A stretch of DNA of 64,000 nt from Aquabacterium sp. (GTDB taxonomy: Bacteria > Pseudomonadota > Gammaproteobacteria > Burkholderiales > Burkholderiaceae_C). Below, piece after piece: positions 32,620 through 43,647 of this stretch. The position numbers and the translations under genes are program-made. Below the pieces are notes generated by a model. It saw only the letters and a list, made by a program, of their open reading frames with translations, was not told the DNA's origin and ran no database searches. Location of the stretch: assembly GCA_023266355.1 (NCBI GenBank), contig JAHFQM010000002.1, positions 186,001 to 250,000 of the forward strand. The letters run 5' to 3'. Position 1 is the stretch's first letter; each line of letters opens with the position of its first letter.

Positions 32620-33518
32620 GCGGTGCCCCATCGCGCCAAGGTGCGCTCTGCCCGGCTGGCTTCGGTCAGCAGGGTGGCCAGGCTGGGCACGTCGTTGTCG
32701 CGCTCCAGCAGGGTGGGCAGGGGCCCCAGGCGTGCGATGAGGCGCTCGTGCAGGCGCCACACGGCCTCGTCCACCGGGCTGCCGTGGTGGTCGATCAGCA
32801 AAGGCGCGCCGGCAGCGTCTTCGTCAACGGCATGGCCGGCCAGGTGGACTTCACCCACCGCGTGCAGCGGCAGGGCGTCGATGTAGGTGTCGGCATCGAG
32901 CCCATGGTTGGTGCAGGACACATGGACGTTGTTGAGGTCCAGCAGCAGGCCGCACCCGGTGTGGCGCACCACCTCGCGGAGGAAGTCGGCTTCGCTGAAG
33001 GTGGACGATGCGAAGGCCAGGTAGGTGGCCGGGTTCTCCAGCAGGATCTGGCGCCGCAGGCAGGACTGCACCTGGTCGATGTGGCCGCAGACGCGGGCCA
33101 GCGTGTCGCCGTCATAAGGCAAGGGCAGCAGGTCGTTGAGGAAATGCCCGCCGTGGCTGGACCAGGCCAGGTGTTCCGAAAACACCGCGGGCTCGCAGCG
33201 CTCGATCAAATCGCTGAGGCGCTGCAGGTGGTCCTCGTCCAGCGGTGCTTCGCCGCCGATCGACAGGCCCACGCCGTGCAGGGACAGCGGGTAGCGCTCC
33301 CGGATGCGCGCCAGGAAGTGCGGCAAGGGCCCGCCTGCGACCATGTGGTTCTCGGCGTGCACCTCGAAGAAGCCGATGTCAGGGCCTTGCGCCAGCACTT
33401 CCTTGAAGTGCTGAGGCTTGAGCCCCAGCCCCGCACGCGCAGGCAAGGGCGCAGGGCGCGCTGAGCGCACCAATGAATGCGCCAAGGAGGGCGCCACGGG
33501 TGGCGTGAGCGTTGTCAT
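32616..33518 (-). CDS. bufB: DUF692 multinuclear non-heme iron oxidase, BufB-like (300 aa)
   Basis: TIM-barrel MNIO enzyme: FFEVHAENHM, LSLHGVGLSIGG, FSEHLAWSSH, LLLDLNNVHVSC and EVHLAGHAVDE carry the His/Asp/Glu ligands of its iron centre. MNIO enzymes convert precursor Cys residues to oxazolone/thioamide or thiooxazole groups that chelate copper. It follows bufA by 32 bases and overlaps bufC. The start at 33518 is chosen because the upstream frame is antisense-like sequence over bufA. Confidence 0.92.
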   Translation of the reverse strand: MTTLTPPVAPSLAHSLVRSARPAPLPARAGLGLKPQHFKEVLAQGPDIGFFEVHAENHMVAGGPLPHFLARIRERYPLSLHGVGLSIGGEAPLDEDHLQRLSDLIERCEPAVFSEHLAWSSHGGHFLNDLLPLPYDGDTLARVCGHIDQVQSCLRRQILLENPATYLAFASSTFSEADFLREVVRHTGCGLLLDLNNVHVSCTNHGLDADTYIDALPLHAVGEVHLAGHAVDEDAAGAPLLIDHHGSPVDEAVWRLHERLIARLGPLPTLLERDNDVPSLATLLTEASRAERTLARWGTA

Positions 33519-33550
33519 GGCTGCTGCCTGGAGCCCTTGGCGCGGCCTGC

Positions 33551-33856
33551 TCAGGACTTCTTGCCCGGCTTGAACCCGGCCAGTTGCCCGAAGCCACTGG
33601 GCGACGTCTTCGAGGCCAGCTTCTCGCACGTGCCCTTGGGCACGAACGTCCAGGCATCGCCCTGGTGGTCGGTTTTGGAGGTGCCAGCGCAGCTGGTGCC
33701 GGGGCCGGCGGCGCAGTCGTTCTTGCCCTTGAGGGCCACGCCGTAGCACTTCTCTCTGGCGCCGGCTTCGGCTGCAGCGGCCGGCAGGGTCGCGAAGGCG
33801 GTGCCGAGCGCGACCGTCAGTGCGAGGGTGGACAAGGGGATGTGGTTGCGGGTCAT
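33551..33856 (-). CDS. bufA: Bufferin precursor, DUF2282 (101 aa)
   Basis: A signal peptide (residues ~1-28) is followed by the four-Cys core characteristic of DUF2282: [32 protein letters not shown] and [13 protein letters not shown]. In described systems the inner Cys pair is modified by the DUF692 enzyme and the exported product buffers copper. It is the first gene of the operon; the next gene is the modifying enzyme. The tail KPGKKS is typical. Confidence 0.92.
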   Translation of the reverse strand: MTRNHIPLSTLALTVALGTAFATLPAAAAEAGAREKCYGVALKGKNDCAAGPGTSCAGTSKTDHQGDAWTFVPKGTCEKLASKTSPSGFGQLAGFKPGKKS

Positions 33857-33876
33857 GGGGTTCTCTCTCACGGTGA

Positions 33877-35100
<1,224 letters not shown>

Positions 35101-35222
35101 GCCTGTCGCTGCGCTGCCACTGACGGCGCTTTGAACGTGGGGGGCTTGCGTTGCGCCCCTTGCCGCCGGATGAAAAGCCTTCCAACATGGTGCATGCATC
35201 ACGCATCACCAAGGGAGGCCAC

Positions 35223-38096
35223 GTGAACGCACTTCTTTTCCAGCAAGGCAGCCAGGGCGACATGGTGCGCCGCATCCGCAAGGCCCTGCTCAGTGAGCTG
35301 GGCCCCTTGGCGGCGCTCTACCCGGGCCTGGCCACGGGCGGTGACACCTTCGATGCGTCCATGGATGCCGCCTTGCGGCAGTGGCAGTCCGGCTCAGGGC
35401 TCATGGCCGATGGCATCGTGGGGCCTTGCAACCTGCTGGCCTTGGGCCTGGCAGATTGGCCAGCGCTGGACGTGTCCCTGAACTCGACCAACGTCCAGCC
35501 CCTGTTCCCTGACACCAAGCCCGTCAACATTTCGCGCTACTTGCAGTACGTGGTCGCATCGCTGCAGGCTTTCGGCTTGCGCCGCCGCGAACTGCTGCTG
35601 ACGGCGCTGGGCACCATCCGTGCCGAGACCGAAGGCTTCGTGCCGATTTCGGAGTGCCCGTCCAAGTACAACACCGCGCCGGGTGGCGCGCCTTTCGCGC
35701 TCTACGACGGCAAACTCGGCAATGGCAAGGGGGAAGGCGCGCGCTTCCGAGGGCGTGGCTTCGTGCAACTGACCGGGCGTGCCAACTACGAAACCTACCG
35801 GGATGCACTGGGCATCGACGTGGTGTCACAGCCCGATCTGGCCAATGCACCCGAGGTGGCTGCCGCCTTGTTGGCCGCGTTCCTGCATGACCACCTGGAC
35901 CGCCTGGACACGGCGCTGGATGCGCAAGACCTGCGCGCCGCACGCAAGGTCGTCAACGGTGGCGCCCATGGCCTCGACCGTTTCAGCAGCGTGTTCGCAT
36001 TGGCCGAGTCCGCCTGTCCAGCCGCGGCGCCCAAGCCTGCCACCACGAAGCCAGGCAAGCTGCGCAAAGCCAAGGCCAAGGCTGCCGCAGCGCTGACGCG
36101 GGCAACCCCTCGCGTGCTCAACACCCGCAAGGATGCGCCCGACTTGCGCGACCGCGACTACCAACCGCCCCCCGTGAGCCTGCACCCGGAATGGCCGCTG
36201 ACCGAGCACCTCAAACAGTGGCTGCCCAACTACGCCAAGGCGGGGCTCATCCTGGACCAGGGGCAAGAAGGCGCCTGCACGGGCTTTGGCCTGGCTGGCG
36301 TGGTGAACTACCTGCGCTGGGTGCAGCAGGGCATGCCTGCCGTCATCCCGTCGGTCAGCCCCCGCATGCTCTACAACATGGCCCGCCGCCACGATGAGTA
36401 CGGTGGCGAGAACTACGAGGGCTCCAGTTGCCGAGGCGCCATCAAGGGCTGGTTCTCCCATGGTGTCTGCCTGGAGGAGGACTGGCCTTACAGCAGCGAC
36501 ACCCGCCGGCAGCCTCGCTTTGGTTACGCAGAACGGGCGCGGGCGCACACCCTTGGCGTGTACTACCGCATCAAGCCCCAGGCCATCACCGACCTGCAAG
36601 CGGCGATCCAGGCGGTCGGTGCGGTCTATGTGTCCAGCTACGTTCACCCGGGCTGGGACGGCGTGCCGCTGGTGCGCAAACTGCCTGGTGGTCACGCAGA
36701 CCTGCCCGTCATCGATTTCGATGGCACGGTTCGCCAGGAGGCGGGCCATGCCTACGCCCTGGTGGGCTTCAACACCCAGGGCTTCATCCTGCAGAACTCC
36801 TGGGGCCCAGATTGGGGCGCCCACGGCTTTGCGGTGATCACCTACGAAGACTGGCTGGCCCATGCCATGGACGCTTGGGTGGTGGCCATGGGGGTGCCGG
36901 GCATCCTGGCCGGTCGCGCCAGCAGCACCGTCGCAGCGGCGCGCGCCAAGGCCGGCGCCAAAGGGCGCTGGTGGTCCGAGACGCAGGCCCGCGAGCACAG
37001 CGTCATCCTGGGCAACGACGGGCGCGTGCACAGCTACCTCACGGAAGACGAGCGCACCCGAACCCTGTCGCACCAGGTGACCGTGCTGCCCGATCGGTGG
37101 TTCCGCAGCCGCCCGGCCGATGAGAAAAAGCGTTTGCTGCTGTACGTGCACGGCGGCCTCAACAGCGAAGATGCGGGGCTCAAGCGGGCCCAGGCACTGG
37201 GGCGCGTTTTCGACGCCAACGGCTGCTACCCCTTGTTCGTCGTCTGGAAGACGGGCTTGCTGGAGAGCCTTGGCGACATCCTCAGCGACTGGCGGCGCAA
37301 GCAGCCTGCGGCCACGGGCCTGAGCGACTGGTTGACCGAGCGCAGCGACGCGCTCATCGAGTCCACCGTGGGGCGCAAACTGGCCAAGCCCATCTGGTCA
37401 GAGATGAAGGAGAACGCCGAACTGGCGCACGGCCCCAGCCGCGCGGGCGACCTGCTGGTGCGCGCCCTCAGTGACCTCGTCCGCCTGTGGGGAGATCAGC
37501 TGGAGATCCACCTGGTCGGCCACTCGGCGGGCAGCATCTGGCTGGGCCACCTCATTGGCCGTTTGCAGCGCACCCAGGCCGATGGCAACAAGCCCGTGCT
37601 GGACTGGGTGCCCGGGGTGCACCTGTACGCGCCTGCCTGCACGGTGCAGTTCGCCAACGAGCACTATGCCGCCTCGGGCGTGTTGCCGCGCACGCACATC
37701 GCGCTGCTGAGCGACAAGCTGGAGCTCGACGACAACACCGCGCAGATGTACCGCAAATCGTTGCTGTACCTGGTGTCCAACGCCCTGGAGCCCGACCCCC
37801 GCACGCCCATCCTGGGCCTGCACAAGGTCTTTGACGAGCGCGAAAGCGCCCGCGCCTGGGACGGGGCCTCGTCCACCGGCGAGACCCTGAGGGCCTGGCG
37901 CCGTGCGGCCGCAGAAGCCAAGCTGGACAAGCGTCTGAACGTGATCCAGAACGACAAGGTGCGCACCGCCCTGGACGCCACCATCCCGGCGGCGCACGGC
38001 AGTTTCGACAACGACATCGATGTGCTGACGGCCACCCTCCAACTCATCCGGGGTGGCGATTTGCTGGAGCCCGTGACCGACCTCCGGGGATTCTGA
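35223..38096 (+). CDS. Multidomain peptidoglycan-binding / GH19 / papain-like / alpha-beta hydrolase protein (957 aa)
   Basis: A GTG start at 35223 has an ideal AAGGGAGG site; ATGs at 35187 or 35151 are less likely. Four domains in order: peptidoglycan-binding (residues ~4-75); GH19 chitinase/endolysin (~105-265), with Glu135 in IRAETEGF and the FRGRGFVQLTGRANY signature; an Ala/Lys linker; a papain-type C1 peptidase (~320-565), with Cys352 in GACTGFG, His509 in AGHAYALVGF and Asn525 in LQNSWG; and an alpha/beta hydrolase (~635-930), with HGG oxyanion segment LLLYVHGGLN and nucleophile Ser768 in GHSAG. No signal peptide. Possibly an effector or lysis-type protein, but no known system gene flanks it. 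Confidence 0.85.
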   Translation: MNALLFQQGSQGDMVRRIRKALLSELGPLAALYPGLATGGDTFDASMDAALRQWQSGSGLMADGIVGPCNLLALGLADWPALDVSLNSTNVQPLFPDTKPVNISRYLQYVVASLQAFGLRRRELLLTALGTIRAETEGFVPISECPSKYNTAPGGAPFALYDGKLGNGKGEGARFRGRGFVQLTGRANYETYRDALGIDVVSQPDLANAPEVAAALLAAFLHDHLDRLDTALDAQDLRAARKVVNGGAHGLDRFSSVFALAESACPAAAPKPATTKPGKLRKAKAKAAAALTRATPRVLNTRKDAPDLRDRDYQPPPVSLHPEWPLTEHLKQWLPNYAKAGLILDQGQEGACTGFGLAGVVNYLRWVQQGMPAVIPSVSPRMLYNMARRHDEYGGENYEGSSCRGAIKGWFSHGVCLEEDWPYSSDTRRQPRFGYAERARAHTLGVYYRIKPQAITDLQAAIQAVGAVYVSSYVHPGWDGVPLVRKLPGGHADLPVIDFDGTVRQEAGHAYALVGFNTQGFILQNSWGPDWGAHGFAVITYEDWLAHAMDAWVVAMGVPGILAGRASSTVAAARAKAGAKGRWWSETQAREHSVILGNDGRVHSYLTEDERTRTLSHQVTVLPDRWFRSRPADEKKRLLLYVHGGLNSEDAGLKRAQALGRVFDANGCYPLFVVWKTGLLESLGDILSDWRRKQPAATGLSDWLTERSDALIESTVGRKLAKPIWSEMKENAELAHGPSRAGDLLVRALSDLVRLWGDQLEIHLVGHSAGSIWLGHLIGRLQRTQADGNKPVLDWVPGVHLYAPACTVQFANEHYAASGVLPRTHIALLSDKLELDDNTAQMYRKSLLYLVSNALEPDPRTPILGLHKVFDERESARAWDGASSTGETLRAWRRAAAEAKLDKRLNVIQNDKVRTALDATIPAAHGSFDNDIDVLTATLQLIRGGDLLEPVTDLRGF

Positions 38097-38110
38097 GTTC
38101 TGCCGATGGC

Positions 38111-38140
38111 ATGAAAAAAGGAGCCCCTCGGGGCTCCTTG
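38111..38140 (-). terminator. Terminator between the multidomain gene and ETF-QO
   Basis: GGAGCCCC and GGGGCTCC (38120-38137) form a hairpin. On the minus strand it is followed by TTTTTT, ideal for ending ETF-QO transcription. On the plus strand only TTG follows, so it may work weakly in that direction. Confidence 0.88.
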
Positions 38141-38185
38141 TCGCGTCGGCTGGGGGCTGTCTGGTGAGACTGCCCCCCGGGCCAA

Positions 38186-39871
38186 TCACATGCCGGCGTA
38201 GTTCGGGCCACCGCCGCCTTCGGGCGTGATCCAGACGATGTTCTGGGTCGGGTCCTTGATGTCGCAGGTCTTGCAGTGCACGCAGTTCTGCGCGTTGATC
38301 ACCAGCTTGTCCTGGTTGTCGTCGGTCTTGACGAACTCGTACACGCCGGCCGGGCAGTAGCGCGACTCGGGGCCTGCGAACTTGGCCAGGTTGACCTGCA
38401 CGGGCACCGACGCGTTCTTCAGCGTCAGGTGGGCCGGCTGGTGCTCGGTGTGGTTGGTGTTCGAGACGAACACCGAGCTCAGGCGGTCGAAGGTGATCTT
38501 GCCGTCCGGCTTCGGGTAGTCGATCTTGGCGCACTGTGCGGCGGGCAGCAGGCGGGTGTGATCGGCTTCCGTGCGGTGGATGGTCCAGGGCGCGACCTTC
38601 ATGCCCAGGCGGGGCAGCAGCCACTGCTCGATGCCGGTCATCAGCATGCCCACGTACATGCCCTTCTTGAACCACTGCTTGAAGTTCTTGGACGAGTCCA
38701 GCTCTTCCTTCAGCCAGCTCTTCTCGAAGGACGCAGGGTAGGCGCTCAGCTCGTCGTGCTGGCGGTCGGCACCCAGGGCGTCGAAGATGGCTTCGGCGCA
38801 CAGCATGCCGGTCTTCATGGCGGCGTGCGAGCCCTTGATGCGGGCCGCGTTCAGGAAGCCGGCGTCACAGCCGACCAGGGCGCCACCCGGGAACACGAAC
38901 TTGGGCAGCGACAGGATGCCGCCGGCCGTGATGGCGCGGGCACCGTAGCTCAGGCGCTTGGCGCCTTCCAGGTACTGCTTGATGCTGGGGTGGGTCTTCC
39001 AGCGCTGCATCTCTTCGAACGGGCTCAGCCAGGGGTTCTGGTAGTCCAGGCCCGTCACGAAGCCGAGCGTGACCTTGTTGTCTTCCAGGTGGTAGAGGAA
39101 GCCACCGCCGTAGGTGGCGGTGTCCATGGGCCAGCCGGCGGTGTGCACCACCAGGCCGGGCTTGGCCTTGGCGGGGTCGATTTCCCACAGTTCCTTGATG
39201 CCGATGGCGTAGCTCTGCGGGTCCTTGCCCTCGTCGAGCTTGAACTTGGCGATCAGCTGCTTGCCCAGGTGGCCGCGCGCGCCTTCGGCGAAGATGGTGT
39301 ATTTGCCCAGCAGCTCCATGCCCAGCTGGAAGTCACCGGTGGGCTCGCCCGACTTGTCGATGCCCATGTTGCCGGTGGCCACTCCCTTGACGGAGCCGTC
39401 GTCGTTGTAGAGCACTTCGGCGGCTGCGAAGCCGGGGAAGATTTCCACACCCAGGGCCTCGGCCTGCTGGCCCAGCCAGCGGGTCACATTGCCCAGGCTG
39501 ATGACGTAGTTGCCGTGGTTGTGGAAGTTGTTGGGGATCAGGGCTTGCGGCGTGGCGGTGGCGCCGGTCTCGCTCAGCACCAGCACTTCGTCGGCGGTGA
39601 CGGGCTGGTTCAGCGGCGCGCCGAGTTCCTTCCAGTTGGGAAAGAGCTCGGTCATCGAGATCGGGTCCATCACGGCGCCCGACAGGATGTGCGCGCCAGG
39701 CTCGGAGCCCTTTTCCAGCACGACGACGTTGACTTCCTTGCCAGCCTTCTCGGCCAGTTGCTTGAGGCGGATGGCGGTGGACAAACCAGCGGGGCCCGCG
39801 CCGACGATGACGACGTCGTACTCCATCGATTCGCGGGGACCAAACTGCTCAAGGATTTCCTGGGGCGTCAT
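38186..39871 (-). CDS. Electron transfer flavoprotein-ubiquinone oxidoreductase (561 aa)
   Basis: Membrane-associated flavoprotein passing electrons from ETF to ubiquinone during acyl-CoA and amino acid oxidation. The N-terminal FAD motif is VVIVGAGPAGLSTAIRL, and the C-terminal [4Fe-4S] ferredoxin-like site combines CPAGVYEFV with CVHCKTCDIKDPTQN. Length is normal. The downstream terminator at 38111 and the nearby SDR, thioesterase and CoA-transferase genes fit a fatty/branched acid catabolism neighbourhood. Confidence 0.95.
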   Translation of the reverse strand: MTPQEILEQFGPRESMEYDVVIVGAGPAGLSTAIRLKQLAEKAGKEVNVVVLEKGSEPGAHILSGAVMDPISMTELFPNWKELGAPLNQPVTADEVLVLSETGATATPQALIPNNFHNHGNYVISLGNVTRWLGQQAEALGVEIFPGFAAAEVLYNDDGSVKGVATGNMGIDKSGEPTGDFQLGMELLGKYTIFAEGARGHLGKQLIAKFKLDEGKDPQSYAIGIKELWEIDPAKAKPGLVVHTAGWPMDTATYGGGFLYHLEDNKVTLGFVTGLDYQNPWLSPFEEMQRWKTHPSIKQYLEGAKRLSYGARAITAGGILSLPKFVFPGGALVGCDAGFLNAARIKGSHAAMKTGMLCAEAIFDALGADRQHDELSAYPASFEKSWLKEELDSSKNFKQWFKKGMYVGMLMTGIEQWLLPRLGMKVAPWTIHRTEADHTRLLPAAQCAKIDYPKPDGKITFDRLSSVFVSNTNHTEHQPAHLTLKNASVPVQVNLAKFAGPESRYCPAGVYEFVKTDDNQDKLVINAQNCVHCKTCDIKDPTQNIVWITPEGGGGPNYAGM

Positions 39872-40105
39872 CGTGCTTCCTTCTGTTCGGACAAAACAGG
39901 CCGGGTTGTTCTTGGATCAAGCCCGCGATTCTAATTGCAGACACGCGCATCATTTTGCATAAAAAAGCACGGTCGTTCGAAAATCTCCCCCGCATGGGTG
40001 GGGCGATGTCCGCAGGGCTGTGCCGACGGCAACTTCGGCGGGTGCCGCGCCGGTGTGAAGTCGCGACCGTGCTATGGTTTGTGGCCTGTTTGAGGAGCAT
40101 TCCGC

Positions 40106-40891
40106 ATGAGTTACACCCTGGACCTTTCCGGCCGCGTGGCCCTGATCACCGGCGCTTCCAGCGGCCTGGGCAAGCAGTTCGCGCTGACGTTGGCGCAGGC
40201 TGGCGCGGCCGTCGTGCTGGCCGGTCGCCGCGTCGAGTTGCTCAAGACCTTGCGCTCCGAGATCGAGGCCGAAGGCGGTGACGCCCACGTGGTGGGCCTG
40301 GACGTGACGGACCTGGCCAGCATCCGCTCGGCCGTGGCCCATGCCGAGACCGAAGTCGGCCCCATCGACATCCTGATCAACAACTCGGGCGTGAGCACCA
40401 CCGAGCGCCTGATCGATGTCACCGAGGACAGCTACGACTTCGTCTTCGACACCAACACGCGCGGTTCGTTTTTCGTCGCCCAGGAAGTGGCCAAGCGCAT
40501 GCTGGCGCGCGCCAAGGGTTCGGCGCCTGGCACGTACACGGGGGGCCGCATCGTCAACATCGCCTCGGCCGCGGGCCTGCGCACGCTGCCGCAAATTGGC
40601 GTGTACTGCATGAGCAAGGCCGCCGTCATCCACATGACCAAGGTGATGGCCGCCGAGTGGGGGCGCTTCGGCATCACCACCAACGCCGTGTGCCCGGGTT
40701 ACATCGACACGGAAATCAACCACCACCACTGGTCCACCGAATCGGGCCAGAAGCTGGTGAACATGTTGCCGCGCAAGCGCGTGGGAAGCCCCAAGGACCT
40801 GGACGCCCTGGTGGTGATGCTGTGCTCGGCGCAGAGCGACTTCATCAATGGCGCCGTCATTTCGGCCGACGATGGCATGGCCGCGGCCTGA
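40106..40891 (+). CDS. SDR-family oxidoreductase (261 aa)
   Basis: Rossmann-fold short-chain dehydrogenase: NAD(P) motif TGASSGLGKQFA, NNSG, catalytic Ser in IASAAGL and Tyr/Lys in YCMSKAA. A terminal PGYIDTEINHHHW resembles 3-hydroxyacyl-CoA/3-oxoacyl reductase-type members. Substrate not determinable. It precedes a thioesterase gene by 94 bases on the same strand. Confidence 0.9.
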   Translation: MSYTLDLSGRVALITGASSGLGKQFALTLAQAGAAVVLAGRRVELLKTLRSEIEAEGGDAHVVGLDVTDLASIRSAVAHAETEVGPIDILINNSGVSTTERLIDVTEDSYDFVFDTNTRGSFFVAQEVAKRMLARAKGSAPGTYTGGRIVNIASAAGLRTLPQIGVYCMSKAAVIHMTKVMAAEWGRFGITTNAVCPGYIDTEINHHHWSTESGQKLVNMLPRKRVGSPKDLDALVVMLCSAQSDFINGAVISADDGMAAA

Positions 40892-40985
40892 CGGTGGCTG
40901 TGCGCGGGTCCCGCCTTGAAATGGCGGGGTGAGCCCGCACCTGTATGGCATCGCGCGCCCCGCGCTTCCATCGTTTGTCACGCCC

Positions 40986-41456
40986 ATGCGCCTCGAGATC
41001 CCTGAGCACAAAATCCTGGTCCACCAGCTGGAGTTGCCCATCTTGTGGGGCGACATGGACGCCCTGGGCCACATCAACAACACCGTCTATTTCCGCTACA
41101 TGGAGCAGGCGCGTGTCAGCTGGATCCAGGCGATCAGCGGCTCGGTGGGCGGGGAGGGCGAAGGCCCGGTCATCGCCAACGCCTTCTTCAACTTTTACCG
41201 CCCGGTGGTGTTTCCGGGCACGGTGACGATCAAACTGTACGTGGCCGACCCTGGCCGCACCAGCATCGACACCTTCGTGACGGTCGAGCGCAGCGACGAA
41301 CCCGGTGCACCTTACGCCGCGGGCGGCGCCACGCTGGTCTGGGTCAACCAGGACACCGGCCGGCCCACGCCTTTGCCCGAGGCCTTTCGCGCGCTCAAGG
41401 CGCCCACGCCGGCACTGCCCGGTGGCGACGTGCCGCCGGCCTTGCCGGGCAAGTGA
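40986..41456 (+). CDS. Acyl-CoA thioesterase, 4HBT hotdog fold (156 aa)
   Basis: The hotdog motif WGDMDALGHINNTVYFRYMEQAR contains the catalytic Asp typical of YbgC/4-hydroxybenzoyl-CoA thioesterases. The ATG at 40986 is favoured over 40929 because conserved sequence begins near residue 10 and the longer N-terminus is unmatched. It forms a likely operon with the upstream SDR and is closed by a strong terminator at 41504. Confidence 0.88.
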   Translation: MRLEIPEHKILVHQLELPILWGDMDALGHINNTVYFRYMEQARVSWIQAISGSVGGEGEGPVIANAFFNFYRPVVFPGTVTIKLYVADPGRTSIDTFVTVERSDEPGAPYAAGGATLVWVNQDTGRPTPLPEAFRALKAPTPALPGGDVPPALPGK

Positions 41457-41503
41457 GCCATCGGTGACCGCGCGGGGCCACCGGTTTGGCGGCCTTGCAA
41501 CAC

Positions 41504-41537
41504 AGCGCGCGTCTGTCGCCACAGGCGCGCTTTTTTT
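41504..41537 (+). terminator. Terminator after the thioesterase gene
   Basis: AGCGCGC (41504-41510) pairs with GCGCGCT (41525-41531), with an inner CTGT/ACAG stem, followed by seven T. It separates the SDR-thioesterase pair from scoAB. Confidence 0.9.
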
Positions 41538-41656
41538 CGCCCTGAGGTCCCTGGGCATCTGGATTTTCCACAGGGGCTGGGTGTACGCTGTGCCACGCTG
41601 CACTGCAACACGCGTGAGGCTTCCATCGAGATTCCCCTGAGCCAAGGAGTGATTGG

Positions 41657-42367
41657 ATGAACAAGGTCTATCCCGACGCCGCCAGCGCGTTGGCAGGGAT
41701 TGTGAAGGACGGGCAATTGCTCGCCGTGGGCGGCTTCGGCCTGTGTGGGATCCCTGAGGCGCTGATCGACGCGCTGCAGGCCAGCGGGGTCAAGGACCTC
41801 ACGGTGATCTCCAACAACGCCGGTGTCGATGGTTTCGGCCTGGGCAAGCTGCTCAACACGCGCCAGATCCAGAAGATGATCTCCAGCTACGTGGGCGAGA
41901 ACAAAGAGTTCGAGCGCCAGTACCTGGCCGGCGAGTTGCAGCTGGAGTTCACGCCGCAAGGCACGCTGGCCGAGAAGCTGCGTGCCGGTGGCGCGGGCAT
42001 CCCGGCCTTCTTCACCAAGACGGGCGTGGGCACCATCGTGGCCGAGGGCAAGGAAACCCGCGAGTTCGATGGCGAGGTCTACGTCATGGAGCGCGCGCTG
42101 GTGCCCGACGTGGCCCTGGTCAAGGCCTGGAAGGCCGACAAGAGCGGCAATCTGGTGTTCCGCCGCACCGCACGCAACTTCAACCCGGCCGCTGCCATGG
42201 CCGGCAAGCTCACGGTGGTCGAGGTCGAGGAGATCGTCGAGACCGGCAGCCTGGACCCGGACGCCGTTCACCTGCCCGGCATCTACGTGCACCGCATCGT
42301 GCTGAACGCCACGCCCGAGAAGCGCATCGAGAAGCGCACCACCCAACAGAATCCGAAGGGAGCCTGA
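41657..42367 (+). CDS. scoA: 3-oxoacid CoA-transferase subunit A (236 aa)
   Basis: Class I CoA-transferase alpha subunit with [16 protein letters not shown] near the N-terminus and [10 protein letters not shown] near the end. Transfers CoA from succinyl-CoA to acetoacetate or related acids. AAGGAG lies 11 bases ahead of the ATG. Three bases separate it from subunit B, so the two are co-translated. Exact acid specificity (succinyl-CoA:acetoacetate versus 3-oxoadipate) is not certain. Confidence 0.92.
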   Translation: MNKVYPDAASALAGIVKDGQLLAVGGFGLCGIPEALIDALQASGVKDLTVISNNAGVDGFGLGKLLNTRQIQKMISSYVGENKEFERQYLAGELQLEFTPQGTLAEKLRAGGAGIPAFFTKTGVGTIVAEGKETREFDGEVYVMERALVPDVALVKAWKADKSGNLVFRRTARNFNPAAAMAGKLTVVEVEEIVETGSLDPDAVHLPGIYVHRIVLNATPEKRIEKRTTQQNPKGA

Positions 42368-42370
42368 CCC

Positions 42371-43003
<633 letters not shown>

Positions 43004-43018
43004 GGCGGATCGGTCGGA

Positions 43019-43594
43019 TCAAAAGCCGGGCAGGGGCCTGGTTTGCGCTGCGGTTGACGATGCCATGGGTGCATCGGCCCGCAGCGCTTTTTCGTGCTGC
43101 AGCAGCCATTGCTTGCGTGCCAGTCCGCCGCCATAGCCCGTCAGCGAGCGGTTGCTGCCAATGACGCGGTGGCAGGGCAGCACGATGCTGATGGGGTTGG
43201 CGCCATTGGCCAGGCCCACGGCGCGCACCGCGGCCGGGTTGCCGATGTGCCGGGCCAGCTCGCCATAGCTGATCGTCTCCCCGTCAGGGATGCCGCGCAG
43301 GGCGGTCCAGACCTGGCGTTGAAAGTGTGTGCCACCCGTGGCCACCGCCAGCCGGTGGACGATGGCGATGTCGCCATCGAAGTAGGCCTGCATCGCCTGC
43401 GTGGCGGTGGACGGGCGTGTGGTGTCCCGCAGTTGCGCTGACTCACCAGGGTACTGGCGGCGCATCAGTTCGTGCATGCGCGCTTCGTGGTCGTGCCAGT
43501 CGAGTGCGCGCAACAGGCCTTGTTCGTCGGTGACGACCAGCATCTCGCCCAAGGGGGTGGGCACGCGTTCGAGCAGGAAGGTGAGGGCGGGCAT
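43019..43594 (-). CDS. ogt: Methylated-DNA-protein-cysteine methyltransferase (191 aa)
   Basis: Suicide repair of O6-alkylguanine. The active-site LPCHRVIGSNRSLTGYGGGL is preserved with the acceptor Cys, and the DNA-binding helix is GNPAAVRAVGLANG. There is no Ada-type N-terminal regulatory domain. A ~20-residue C-terminal extension is not conserved. It is divergent from rmuC. Confidence 0.94.
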   Translation of the reverse strand: MPALTFLLERVPTPLGEMLVVTDEQGLLRALDWHDHEARMHELMRRQYPGESAQLRDTTRPSTATQAMQAYFDGDIAIVHRLAVATGGTHFQRQVWTALRGIPDGETISYGELARHIGNPAAVRAVGLANGANPISIVLPCHRVIGSNRSLTGYGGGLARKQWLLQHEKALRADAPMASSTAAQTRPLPGF

Positions 43595-43647
43595 GGCGCC
43601 AGTCTACGTGGGCCCAAGGTGACACGGTGGTCTGCGAGAATCGCCCG

